Source: CALHVR01 sp963528625 (GTDB lineage: Bacteria > Fusobacteriota > Fusobacteriia > Fusobacteriales > Leptotrichiaceae). Taken from it: DNA of 30,463 nt. The translations under genes and the position numbers were made by a program. The stretch spans positions 1-30,463 of the forward strand of contig CAURVQ010000014.1 in NCBI GenBank assembly GCA_963528625.1. Reading direction: 5' to 3'. Under the pieces are notes generated by a model. It saw nothing but the letters and a program-made list of their open reading frames with translations, was not told the DNA's origin and did no database searches. Of the stretch, positions 7,402 through 15,165 are shown piece after piece. Within the stretch, counting starts at the first letter, position 1. Each line of letters opens with the position of its first letter.

Positions 7402-8988
7402 ATGAAATTAGGTATATACGAAACTATGCAATCATTAAATACCTTGCATTCAAAAAGAAATAGACTTAGATTAATATTTTTTTCATTATTAACTGGAATT
7501 TTTACTGGTTGTGTAGTATCAGGTTATAATTTTTTATTAAAATATGCTGTTATTATTAGAAATAATTTAATTGAAAAAAGTAATATTTCTATCTTTTTTA
7601 TAATTTTACTTTTTGTACTAATGGTATGTTTTATCCAATATACAATAAAAAAATTCCCTATGATTTCAGGAAGTGGTATCCCTCAAGTTATGGGATTAAT
7701 CCAAAATAAATTTAAATTTAATTGGTTACCTGAACTTATTTTTAAATTTTTCTCAGGTTTACTTGCAATATTTCTTGGTTTTTCTATGGGTCGTGAAGGT
7801 CCCTCAATTCATTTAGGAGCTTTAGTCGGTGAAGGTATTAACAAAGTTACTAAAAGAAAAGAAATTGAAAAAAAATATTTAATAACTTGTGGATCAAGTG
7901 CAGGACTTGCAGCTACTTTTAACGCTCCACTTTCAGGAGCTATCTTTGCTGTAGAAGAATTACATAAATTTTTTACACCTATACTTCTTGTTTGTGTTTT
8001 AATGGCAACACTTTTTTCAAATATGACTGCAAAATTTTTATTAGGTAATAGATTATCATTTGCTAGTTTTCATTTTATAAAACCAATACAATATAGTTTT
8101 AAAACTACATCACTACATGTTATTTTAATAGCAATTTTATCTTTATTTATGGTATTTTTTGCTTATCTTTTTAACTACTTCATAGTACAATTTAAAAAGG
8201 TATACGATAAAACTAAAATATCAGGATATATAAAAATAAGTCTTGTTTCAATTTTATCACTATTAATTATACTTTTTTTACCAGAAATTACAGGTGGTGG
8301 GCATGAGTTAGTTGAACATTTATTCAATTCAACATTAACATTTAAGTTACTACTTTTATTTTTTGTAGGAAAATTTATATTTACAATGATATGTTATGCA
8401 ACAGGCTCTCCTGGTGGAATATTCCTACCATTGCTCGTAATAGGAGCTCTTTTGGGAAAATTATATGGTATGGGTTTATCATCAATACTAAATATTTCTG
8501 CTAATTATGAAAACTTATTTGTATTAATTGCAATGACATCGTATTTTACTGCCGTTGTTAGAACTCCTATAACTGGAATTGTTTTAATATTGGAAATGAG
8601 TGGAAATTTCTCCAATTTATTTTCGTTAGCAATAGCGGCAACCATGACATATTTATTATCTGAATTACTTAACCAAAAATCTGTATACGAAATTTTATAT
8701 GAAAATATGTTACATTCAAATAATTATAAAAATGAAGTAATTGATGAAAAAATTGTTACATTTAAAATTCCTATAACTGCTGATTCTGTCTTGTCAAATA
8801 AAAAAATTAAAGACATTAAATGGCCAAAAAATTTATTAATTGTCGGGATTATTAGAAATTCTATTGAATTTATTCCCGATGGAAATACAACTTTACATAA
8901 TTCGGATATTTTGATTTTTATAACAGATGAAAAAACTTCTGAAAAATATATAAAAATTTTATCTGATATGGGATTACATTCTGAATAA
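7402..8988 (+). CDS. clcA: ClC-family H+/Cl- exchanger with C-terminal RCK_C-like domain
   Basis: A 528-residue multi-pass membrane protein. ClC signatures are present: SGSGIPQV (anion-coordinating serine loop), GREGPSIH (gating glutamate), the FAVEELH segment where the internal proton glutamate of exchangers lies, GSPGGIFLP, and PITGIVLILEMSGN (~380-400). These favour a coupled H+/Cl- antiporter over a channel. The last ~75 residues (PITADSVLSNKKIKDIKWP to DILIFITDEK) look like a TrkA_C/RCK_C domain, known in a subset of bacterial ClCs. It follows the kinase by 22 nt with AAGAAAGGA ahead of the ATG, making a three-gene operon ended by a strong terminator. Confidence 0.92.
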   Translation: MKLGIYETMQSLNTLHSKRNRLRLIFFSLLTGIFTGCVVSGYNFLLKYAVIIRNNLIEKSNISIFFIILLFVLMVCFIQYTIKKFPMISGSGIPQVMGLIQNKFKFNWLPELIFKFFSGLLAIFLGFSMGREGPSIHLGALVGEGINKVTKRKEIEKKYLITCGSSAGLAATFNAPLSGAIFAVEELHKFFTPILLVCVLMATLFSNMTAKFLLGNRLSFASFHFIKPIQYSFKTTSLHVILIAILSLFMVFFAYLFNYFIVQFKKVYDKTKISGYIKISLVSILSLLIILFLPEITGGGHELVEHLFNSTLTFKLLLLFFVGKFIFTMICYATGSPGGIFLPLLVIGALLGKLYGMGLSSILNISANYENLFVLIAMTSYFTAVVRTPITGIVLILEMSGNFSNLFSLAIAATMTYLLSELLNQKSVYEILYENMLHSNNYKNEVIDEKIVTFKIPITADSVLSNKKIKDIKWPKNLLIVGIIRNSIEFIPDGNTTLHNSDILIFITDEKTSEKYIKILSDMGLHSE

Positions 8989-8990
8989 TT

Positions 8991-9044
8991 AAAAACTACA
9001 CCTTTTTCTTAATTTTATTTAAGATTTTAGGTGTAGTTTTTTTT
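8991..9044. terminator. Bidirectional intrinsic terminator between clcA and the peptide-binding gene
   Basis: The arms AAACTACACCT (to 9003) and AGGTGTAGTTT (from 9029) pair perfectly, and the loop itself contains CTTAA/TTAAG. There is a T8 run on the plus side and A-rich sequence on the other side. It serves clcA (+) and the convergent gene that stops at 9043. Confidence 0.9.
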
Positions 9045-10611
9045 AATCTATATATGCCCATCTAAAGTCCGTAATTCCTGTTATCGGTCTACGAACAACT
9101 CCTTTTATTTTGGGATTTCTATAATGATTTTCTATCGCAAAATATAATGGAGCAACAACTACTTCATCTATAATTATTTTCTCAGCCATATTTGCTCTTA
9201 AATCTCTTTCTGAACTACTATTTAATTTGTATATTTCTTTCAATAATTCATTGTAATTATCTTTACTCCAAACATCTTTTGGATTTTTATTTTGCCATCT
9301 TTCTAAATATGATAAGACATCATTGTATTTAGGTGACCATGTATTCAATGTTATGTCGTACTCTCCAGCTCTCGTTTTATTTAATCTTTCTTTAAACGGA
9401 ACTGTTTGTACATTTACATTTATTCCTAATTTTGTTCTAAGCTCTTCTTGTATAAATTGAACCTCTAACACTTCAGGATCTGAATTTCCTGACAATAAAT
9501 TTAATGTAAGTTCTTTTTCTCCAATTTCATTAAGTCCTTCATTATATAATTTTTTAGCTTCTATAATATCATTTGAAATATATGTATCATCCGGATAAAT
9601 TTCTCTATATTTTTTATTAAAACCATCTATATCTTTTCCAATTAATGACTTTGCCACTTTTGATCCATCTTTTTTTATTTCTTTTACATATTTTTCTCTA
9701 TCTATTGCCATTGATATTGCTTTACGTATTTTTAAATTTTGTAAATTTTTATTTTCTAAATTATATTCCAAATACCAAACTCTACCATTTAAAAAACTAT
9801 CAATTTTATTTTCTTTTTTATATTCTTCTAAATGATAACTTTCTACTCGTGACATATCAATTTCATTATTTTTAATTAAATTGTCTACAATTCTAAAATC
9901 TGTAGATTTTATATATTTTATTGATGGGATTTTAATATTTTTTTCATTCCAATAATTTTTATTTTTTTCAAGTAAAATCTCTTCTTCCCCTAATGACTTT
10001 ATGACATAAGGCCCATTAAATAAAAAATCTTCTTGTTTTATTGCAAATTTATCTCCTCTAGTTTTATAAAATTCTTCTTTTAAAGGCACTGTTATCGGTA
10101 ATGTTAAAATGTACTTAAAATATGCTGTAGGCTGTTCTAACTCTATCTCCAAAGTTTTATCATCTAATGCTTTTACACCTAATTCTTTTTCACTCACTTT
10201 ACCTTCATAATATGCCTCAGCATTTTTTATTGGAAATAACATTTCGGAATATTGTGCTGCCACTTTTGGATCTAATACTCTTTTAAATGCAAATACAAAA
10301 TCATTTGCTGTTATTTTACTTCCATCACTCCACTTAGCGTTATCTCTTATTTTAAATGTAAGTTTATTACCATTTTCAGTATAACTTTTTGCCATTCCAC
10401 CAGTATAATTACCGTCTTTATCTAAAATTAAAAGACCTTCGTATATACTTGTATCAATTTGAACTGCTATCATTTCTGTAAATAAATGTGGATCTAAAGT
10501 ATTATAGTCACTACCTAAATTAAAAACTATCGGCTTATCATTTTTAGCACAACTTATTACAAATAGAATGATCATAATAATTAACATTAAAAATTTATTT
10601 AATATTTTCAT
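9043..10611 (-). CDS. Peptide ABC transporter substrate-binding lipoprotein (OppA-like, SBP family 5)
   Basis: An extracytoplasmic solute-binding protein for oligopeptide-type ABC importers. The N-terminus is a hydrophobic signal with lipobox VISC, cysteine at residue 21. The mature protein has the family pattern: NLGSDYNTLDPHLFTE, IYEGLLILDKDGNYTGGMAKS, FKIRDNAKWSDGSKITANDF, then IRKAISMAIDREKYV and a C-terminal WAYID. I chose the ATG at 10611 (522 residues), one codon inside a longer frame starting TTG, because it follows AGGAGGAG. No permease or ATPase genes are adjacent, so it is an orphan that may share a transporter elsewhere. Substrate unknown. Confidence 0.9.
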   Translation of the reverse strand: MKILNKFLMLIIMIILFVISCAKNDKPIVFNLGSDYNTLDPHLFTEMIAVQIDTSIYEGLLILDKDGNYTGGMAKSYTENGNKLTFKIRDNAKWSDGSKITANDFVFAFKRVLDPKVAAQYSEMLFPIKNAEAYYEGKVSEKELGVKALDDKTLEIELEQPTAYFKYILTLPITVPLKEEFYKTRGDKFAIKQEDFLFNGPYVIKSLGEEEILLEKNKNYWNEKNIKIPSIKYIKSTDFRIVDNLIKNNEIDMSRVESYHLEEYKKENKIDSFLNGRVWYLEYNLENKNLQNLKIRKAISMAIDREKYVKEIKKDGSKVAKSLIGKDIDGFNKKYREIYPDDTYISNDIIEAKKLYNEGLNEIGEKELTLNLLSGNSDPEVLEVQFIQEELRTKLGINVNVQTVPFKERLNKTRAGEYDITLNTWSPKYNDVLSYLERWQNKNPKDVWSKDNYNELLKEIYKLNSSSERDLRANMAEKIIIDEVVVAPLYFAIENHYRNPKIKGVVRRPITGITDFRWAYID

Positions 10612-10639
10612 CAAAAATTTCTCCTCCTAATGATGTCTC

Positions 10640-10667
10640 ATTATATTTTCTTAAATTTTATAGTAAA
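10640..10667 (-). promoter_or_regulatory. Putative promoter of the peptide-binding lipoprotein gene
   Basis: Minus strand TTTACT (10667-10662), 16-bp spacer, TATAAT (10645-10640), in the short gap after metK. I see no clear terminator between metK and this promoter. Confidence 0.5.
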
Positions 10668-10689
10668 ATTTAATATTATTCTATTTTAA

Positions 10690-11853
10690 TTATTTTATCT
10701 CTAAAATATATTTTTTAATATCCTCAACTTTATTAAGTCTTTCCCAAGGTAAATCAATATCAGTTCTACCAATATGACCAAATGCAGCCAAATCTTGGTA
10801 TCTAAATTTAGGTTGTCTTAACTCTAAATCTCTTTCAATTCCTCTCGGTGTTAAGTCAAATATTTTATTTACAATTGCTTCTATTTCATATTCAGGAATT
10901 TTACTTGTACCAAAAGTATCTACTTTTACTGATGTCGGCTCTATTACTCCTATTGCATACGATAATTGTACTTCACATTTTGTTGCTATTCCTGCTGCAA
11001 CAATATTTTTAGCAATCCATCTTGCCGCATACGCCGCCGATCTATCTACTTTTGATGGATCTTTACCTGAAAATGCTCCACCACCATGTCTAAAATAACC
11101 ACCATAAGTATCAATTATAATTTTTCTTCCTGTTAATCCACTATCTCCGTGAGGACCTCCTATTACAAATCTTCCTGTTGGATTTATATGATAATTTTTA
11201 ACTTTTTCATAATCTAAATTATATTTTTCTAATACTGGTTTAATTACCAACACTTTTAAATCATTCACTATTTGCTCTTGTGTTACATCTTCATCATGTT
11301 GAACTGACACAACTACAGTTTCTACATGTTCAATCTTAGTTCCTGTTTCATCATAAGCTAAAGTTACTTGTGCTTTAGCATCTGGTCTTGCCCAAGCTAA
11401 AGTTTTATTTCTCGTTAATTCTGTTAATTTTCTAATAATTTCTCTTGCAAGAGTTACAGCTAAAGGCATTAATTCTGTCGTTTCATTTACAGCCCCTCCA
11501 AACATAATTCCTTGATCTCCTGCTCCACCTGTATCTACTCCCATTGAAATGTCTGGCGATTGTGAATGAATTACATTCATTACTCCACAGTCGGCATCAA
11601 ATCCCATTCCCGGTCTATAACCAATTTCTCTAATTTTATCTCTTACAATTTCTTGAACATCTACATAAGTTTTTGTCGTAATTTCTCCTCCTACAATTAC
11701 TAACCCTGTCGTTACAAATGTCTCACACGCTACTCTTGAATTTTGATCTTTTTCTAAACAAGCATCTAATATTGAATCTGATATTTGATCACAAATTTTA
11801 TCTGGATGACCAGGTGATACAAATTCAGATGTAAAATAAATATTTTTTTCCAT
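10690..11853 (-). CDS. metK: S-adenosylmethionine synthetase
   Basis: MetK makes S-adenosylmethionine from methionine and ATP in the cytosol. The 387-residue protein shows FTSEFVSPGHPDKICDQISD near the N-terminus, the hexapeptide region GGAGDQGIMFG, GGPHGDSGLTGRK, and the glycine-rich loop GGGAFSGKDPSKVDRSAAYA. I place the start at the ATG at 11853, not the upstream in-frame ATG at 11868, because GAAGGAG lies between the two and serves the inner one. Expression is controlled by the SAM-I riboswitch directly upstream, so its product shuts off its own transcription. Confidence 0.97.
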   Translation of the reverse strand: MEKNIYFTSEFVSPGHPDKICDQISDSILDACLEKDQNSRVACETFVTTGLVIVGGEITTKTYVDVQEIVRDKIREIGYRPGMGFDADCGVMNVIHSQSPDISMGVDTGGAGDQGIMFGGAVNETTELMPLAVTLAREIIRKLTELTRNKTLAWARPDAKAQVTLAYDETGTKIEHVETVVVSVQHDEDVTQEQIVNDLKVLVIKPVLEKYNLDYEKVKNYHINPTGRFVIGGPHGDSGLTGRKIIIDTYGGYFRHGGGAFSGKDPSKVDRSAAYAARWIAKNIVAAGIATKCEVQLSYAIGVIEPTSVKVDTFGTSKIPEYEIEAIVNKIFDLTPRGIERDLELRQPKFRYQDLAAFGHIGRTDIDLPWERLNKVEDIKKYILEIK

Positions 11854-11897
11854 TTTTTCTCCTTCCATTTTTTAATTTTAAATTCTTTTATTTTTGT

Positions 11898-11922
11898 AAA
11901 AAAAAACTCTTCATACGAAGAG
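11898..11922 (-). terminator. Riboswitch expression-platform terminator for metK
   Basis: The minus-strand hairpin CTCTTCGTATGAAGAG (11922-11907) is followed by nine Ts. The 5' arm sequence TCTTCG can instead pair with CGAAGA at the 3' edge of the aptamer (11943-11938), giving a mutually exclusive antiterminator. Confidence 0.9.
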
Positions 11923-11932
11923 AAATTAATTT

Positions 11933-12034
11933 CTTATCTTCGCATTATATGCCAGGATTTAGCACCTTATAATTTTTCATACAGGTTGCTGGGTAGTCAA
12001 TCGGGCCTTGTCCCTAATACCTCTCTTGATAAGT
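11933..12034 (-). promoter_or_regulatory. SAM-I (S-box) riboswitch aptamer upstream of metK
   Basis: The minus strand reads CTTATCAAGAGAGG, AGGGAC, GGCCCGAT, GACTACCCAGCAACCTG, AAGGTGCTAAATCCTG and a closing GATAAG that pairs with the opening CTTATC (P1). These are the conserved S-box elements in order, including the kink-turn/pseudoknot segments. When SAM is bound, P1 sequesters the antiterminator strand and the downstream terminator forms, lowering metK transcription. Confidence 0.96.
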
Positions 12035-12054
12035 TCATATTCAACTGTAAAATA

Positions 12055-12082
12055 ATTATAACACATATTTTTTATTTGTCAA
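12055..12082 (-). promoter_or_regulatory. Promoter of the metK riboswitch transcript
   Basis: Minus strand consensus TTGACA (12082-12077), 16-bp spacer ending TGT (extended -10), TATAAT (12060-12055), about 20 nt before the aptamer. Confidence 0.85.
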
Positions 12083-12163
12083 TCGCTTTTTTATCTTTTT
12101 CAAATATTTTTATAATTTTTTCTTAAATTATTTATTCATAAATAGAAAACATTACTCTTTTTA

Positions 12164-12976
12164 TTATTTTATTTGAAATACTGGTTTCCCATAATATTCT
12201 ATCATTTCTCCATCAAAAAATTTACTCATTTCACGCTTCATTAATTCCACAAATAAATACTCACTTTCATAATGACCAATATCTATTAATAATTTACCTT
12301 CTTCATATAAATCTAGCGATTCATGGTGCTTTAAATCACCTGTTAAAAACACATCTATTTCGTCTTTAATGTCGTAAATTAAAGAAATTCCACCACCTGT
12401 CACAAGCCCAATTCTACTTACTAATTTACTTTTATCTCCAACATAACGAACACAATCTAATCCTAACCCTATTTTTATTTTTTCAATTAATTGCTCTAAT
12501 GTTATTGCTTTTTCAAGATATTTTATTCTAGTTTGTCCAACTTTGTGTTTTTCTACTATTTTTTTTATTGGATTATAATCTTCATACTCTCTTTCTCCTG
12601 AAATTACTACTCGCCCATCAAGTCCTATTTTTTCCATAATAAAATCATTAAGTCCATTTATCGCAAAATCACTATTTGTATGAATTGAATAAACTGAAAT
12701 ATTATTTTCAATTATTTTTAATAATTTTTCTCCTTGTATACTTTCATTCGTAATTCTTTTAACTCCAGAAAATATTACAGGATGATGTGTTATTATTAAA
12801 TTTACATTTTGATTTATCGCTTCATTTACAACATCTAAAGTTAAATCTAAACAAAACAAAACTTTATTTATTTCTTTATTTTCATCTCCTATTATTAACC
12901 CAACATTATCCCACTCTTCTGCACTTTTTGGATTATAAATTGAATATAATTCTCCCATTATATCTTTTAATTTCAT
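12164..12976 (-). CDS. Nif3-like dinuclear metal center protein (DUF34)
   Basis: A 270-residue member of the Nif3/YqfO/YbgI family, which binds two metal ions; GTP cyclohydrolase I type 2 homology is a common label, but the cellular role is not established. Visible features are the N-terminal WDNVGLIIGDENKEI, the metal-binding LIITHHPVIFSGVKRI (HH at ~64-65), YSIHTNSDFAINGLND with the ligand aspartate, and the C-terminal IGHYESEYLFV with the H and E ligands. This is the short form without the central PII-like insert. It follows the sigma-like gene by 16 nt, and AGGAG precedes the ATG. It is the last gene of the dnaG-rpoD cluster. Confidence 0.9.
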   Translation of the reverse strand: MKLKDIMGELYSIYNPKSAEEWDNVGLIIGDENKEINKVLFCLDLTLDVVNEAINQNVNLIITHHPVIFSGVKRITNESIQGEKLLKIIENNISVYSIHTNSDFAINGLNDFIMEKIGLDGRVVISGEREYEDYNPIKKIVEKHKVGQTRIKYLEKAITLEQLIEKIKIGLGLDCVRYVGDKSKLVSRIGLVTGGGISLIYDIKDEIDVFLTGDLKHHESLDLYEEGKLLIDIGHYESEYLFVELMKREMSKFFDGEMIEYYGKPVFQIK

Positions 12977-12992
12977 TTTTTCTCCTATTTTA

Positions 12993-13922
12993 TTAATTTA
13001 ATATATATTCATTTTCTTCTGTATTTTTAGTAAATTCATTTTTTAATAAATCTATTGATAATTTATTTAATGCTTTTTCTTTTAAAATTTGAACATTATG
13101 AACTGCAATATTTAATATTTTTGCAATATCTTTATCTTCATAACTTTTATCATCAAGTCCATAACACATTATTAATATTTGTTCATCAATATAACTTAAT
13201 TTTTTAGGTATATTCTCCAAAATATATATTTGTGTTATTTTATTAGCTTTTTCCATTACATCTTCTAGTTTTATATTTTCTTCATATTCAACTTCATTAA
13301 ATAACTTTTCTAATTGCTCAATATAATCAATGCTTACATTCATTTCTCTTGCAATTTGTTTAGTTTCTTTGCCCATTCCTCTATCCATTTGAATTTTTAA
13401 ATATAAAATATATGATAATTCTGATGATTTTATATTTTTAAGCATCTCTTTTTGATACTCTAATATATATTTAATAGCAAAATTTTTAATAAAAAATTCT
13501 GCTTCATTTGATATTGTTTTCATTTTATCATAATAATTTAAACTGGAAATAACACCTAAAGTTGCTTCTTGTACAAGATCTAAAAATGAAAATCCGTATT
13601 TTGAATAAACTAAACTTTCTCTTACTGCTACTTTTAAATATTTATCTATTAACTCTTGTTCTGTTTCAATATTTTCATATTTTTCTTTTAATTCTTCAAA
13701 ATAAGTTTTTATAATTTCTTTTTCTTCAACATAAAAATTTTCATCTTCCAAAACTATAAAATCTTTCCCATCTAAAGAAGTTCTAATTTCCGGAATATTT
13801 TCTACATATAAAAATTTTAAAAATTCAAAATAATCTTCATCCGACAATTCATAATTCTCTATTATATTTTCAAAACTATAATTTCCTTTTTTTCTTATTT
13901 CATCTATTAATTTTTTTATCAT
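12993..13922 (-). CDS. Divergent sigma-70-like protein, apparent RpoD paralogue
   Basis: A 309-residue protein co-directional with and 55 nt downstream of rpoD. Residues ~120-175 align with sigma region 2 (YGFSFLDLVQEATLGVISSL against MLDLIQEGNMGLMKAVEKF in RpoD). Residues ~245-290 align with region 4 (YIDEQILIMCYGLDDKSYED against LNEREEMVLRYRYGLDDGSQ). The N-terminal ~50 residues resemble region 1.1. DNA-contacting positions are changed: RpoD FSTYATWWIRQ becomes ISNEAEFFIKN, and the region 4.2 helix VTRERIRQIEVKALRKLR becomes IAVHNVQILKEKALNKLS, losing several arginines. It may be a sigma of altered specificity or a non-promoter-reading regulator; which is unknown. Confidence 0.8.
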   Translation of the reverse strand: MIKKLIDEIRKKGNYSFENIIENYELSDEDYFEFLKFLYVENIPEIRTSLDGKDFIVLEDENFYVEEKEIIKTYFEELKEKYENIETEQELIDKYLKVAVRESLVYSKYGFSFLDLVQEATLGVISSLNYYDKMKTISNEAEFFIKNFAIKYILEYQKEMLKNIKSSELSYILYLKIQMDRGMGKETKQIAREMNVSIDYIEQLEKLFNEVEYEENIKLEDVMEKANKITQIYILENIPKKLSYIDEQILIMCYGLDDKSYEDKDIAKILNIAVHNVQILKEKALNKLSIDLLKNEFTKNTEENEYILN

Positions 13923-13955
13923 TCTATATTTTTCCCTTTCAGCTTATATAAATAC

Positions 13956-13986
13956 AGGAGCTAGTATATAAATTTACTTAGCTCCT
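13956..13986 (-). terminator. Hairpin spanning the rpoD stop codon
   Basis: Perfect 8-bp arms AGGAGCTA (13986-13979) and TAGCTCCT (13963-13956) on the minus strand; the rpoD stop TAA overlaps the first arm. The following sequence GTATTTATAT has only weak T-richness, so this would be a partial terminator or processing site that sets the level of the downstream sigma-like gene relative to rpoD. Confidence 0.45.
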
Positions 13987-15165
13987 ATAATCTTCAAGTT
14001 TTTTTCTTCTACTTGGATGTCTTAATTTTCTTAACGCTTTTACTTCTATTTGTCTAATTCTTTCTCTTGTTACATTAAAAATTTTCCCGACTTCTTCTAG
14101 CGTTTTTTGAGAACCATCATCCAATCCATATCTATATCTAAGTACCATTTCTTCCCGTTCATTTAAAGTTTTTAAAATTTCATCTAATTGCTCTTTTAAT
14201 AAAACTCTTGTTGTTGCATCATATGGATTTAAAAATTTATCGTCTTCTACAAAATCTCCCAACTCACTATCTTCTTCACTTCCAACCGGTGTTTCTAAAG
14301 ATATTGGATCTTGATTCATTTCAAGTATATTTTTAACTTTATCTACTGGTAATTCTAATTTTTTAGATAATTCTTCAGCAGTTGGCTCTTTACCAGTTTC
14401 TTGCAAAATAATTCTACTTTCTTTTTTTATTTTATTTATAGTTTCTATCATATGAACCGGTATTCTTATAGTTCTTCCTTGATCTGCGATTGCCCTAGTA
14501 ATTGCTTGTCTTATCCACCAAGTTGCGTATGTTGAAAACTTAAATCCTTTTTCATATTCAAATTTTTCTACTGCTTTCATTAATCCCATATTACCTTCTT
14601 GGATTAAGTCTAACATTTTCAATCCTCTATTTGTATGTTTTTTAGCAATACTTACTACTAATCTTAAATTTGCTTCTATCAATTTTTGTTTAGCTTCTTC
14701 ATCGCCTTCTAACACTTTTTTGGCATACTCTGTTTCTTCATCAAAACTTAATAAAGGTATTTGACCTATTTCCCGTAAATACATTTTTATAGGCTCATCT
14801 ACATCCATGCTTTCTGCCATTTTTGCTAAATCAGTTTGTAAAAGTTTGTCAACTTCTGAATCATCAATTTCATTTTCTGAAAATTCATCATCTGAATCTA
14901 CTTCATCAAAATCTGTACTTTCAATAGTTTCAAAATCAACTAAATCTTCTGGAACAGACAATAACGCCTGTTTATCTTCTATTGTATCTACCAGTTGTAC
15001 TCCATCATTTTGCAATTTAGTTATTAACTGGTCTATTTTATCTGTTGAAAAATTTTTTTCAGAAAGCATATTATTAATTTCTTCATAACTTACTATTTTA
15101 TCTTCTCTCGCCTGCTTCATTAAACTAGCTAAACTATTCTTCAAATTTATTCTATTTTCAGACAT
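13978..15165 (-). CDS. rpoD: Primary RNA polymerase sigma factor RpoD
   Basis: The housekeeping sigma factor, 395 residues from the chosen start. In order: region 1.1 (~5-80), an acidic linker rich in D and E (~85-120), region 1.2 (PIKMYLREIGQIPLLSFDEE), region 2 with MLDLIQEGNMGLMKAVEKFE and FSTYATWWIRQAITRAIADQ, region 3, and region 4 with LRYRYGLDDG and the helix-turn-helix VTRERIRQIEVKALRKLR. I chose the ATG at 15165 (MSENRINLKNSLASLMKQ) rather than the longer frame because GAGGAG lies upstream and the family starts here; it then overlaps the dnaG 3' end by 8 nt, indicating coupling. Confidence 0.97.
   Translation of the reverse strand: MSENRINLKNSLASLMKQAREDKIVSYEEINNMLSEKNFSTDKIDQLITKLQNDGVQLVDTIEDKQALLSVPEDLVDFETIESTDFDEVDSDDEFSENEIDDSEVDKLLQTDLAKMAESMDVDEPIKMYLREIGQIPLLSFDEETEYAKKVLEGDEEAKQKLIEANLRLVVSIAKKHTNRGLKMLDLIQEGNMGLMKAVEKFEYEKGFKFSTYATWWIRQAITRAIADQGRTIRIPVHMIETINKIKKESRIILQETGKEPTAEELSKKLELPVDKVKNILEMNQDPISLETPVGSEEDSELGDFVEDDKFLNPYDATTRVLLKEQLDEILKTLNEREEMVLRYRYGLDDGSQKTLEEVGKIFNVTRERIRQIEVKALRKLRHPSRRKKLEDYRS

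Noticed and set aside
10612..10614. TTG as start of the peptide-binding lipoprotein
   Set aside because: The next codon is an ATG with better spacing to AGGAGG; TTG adds only one residue.
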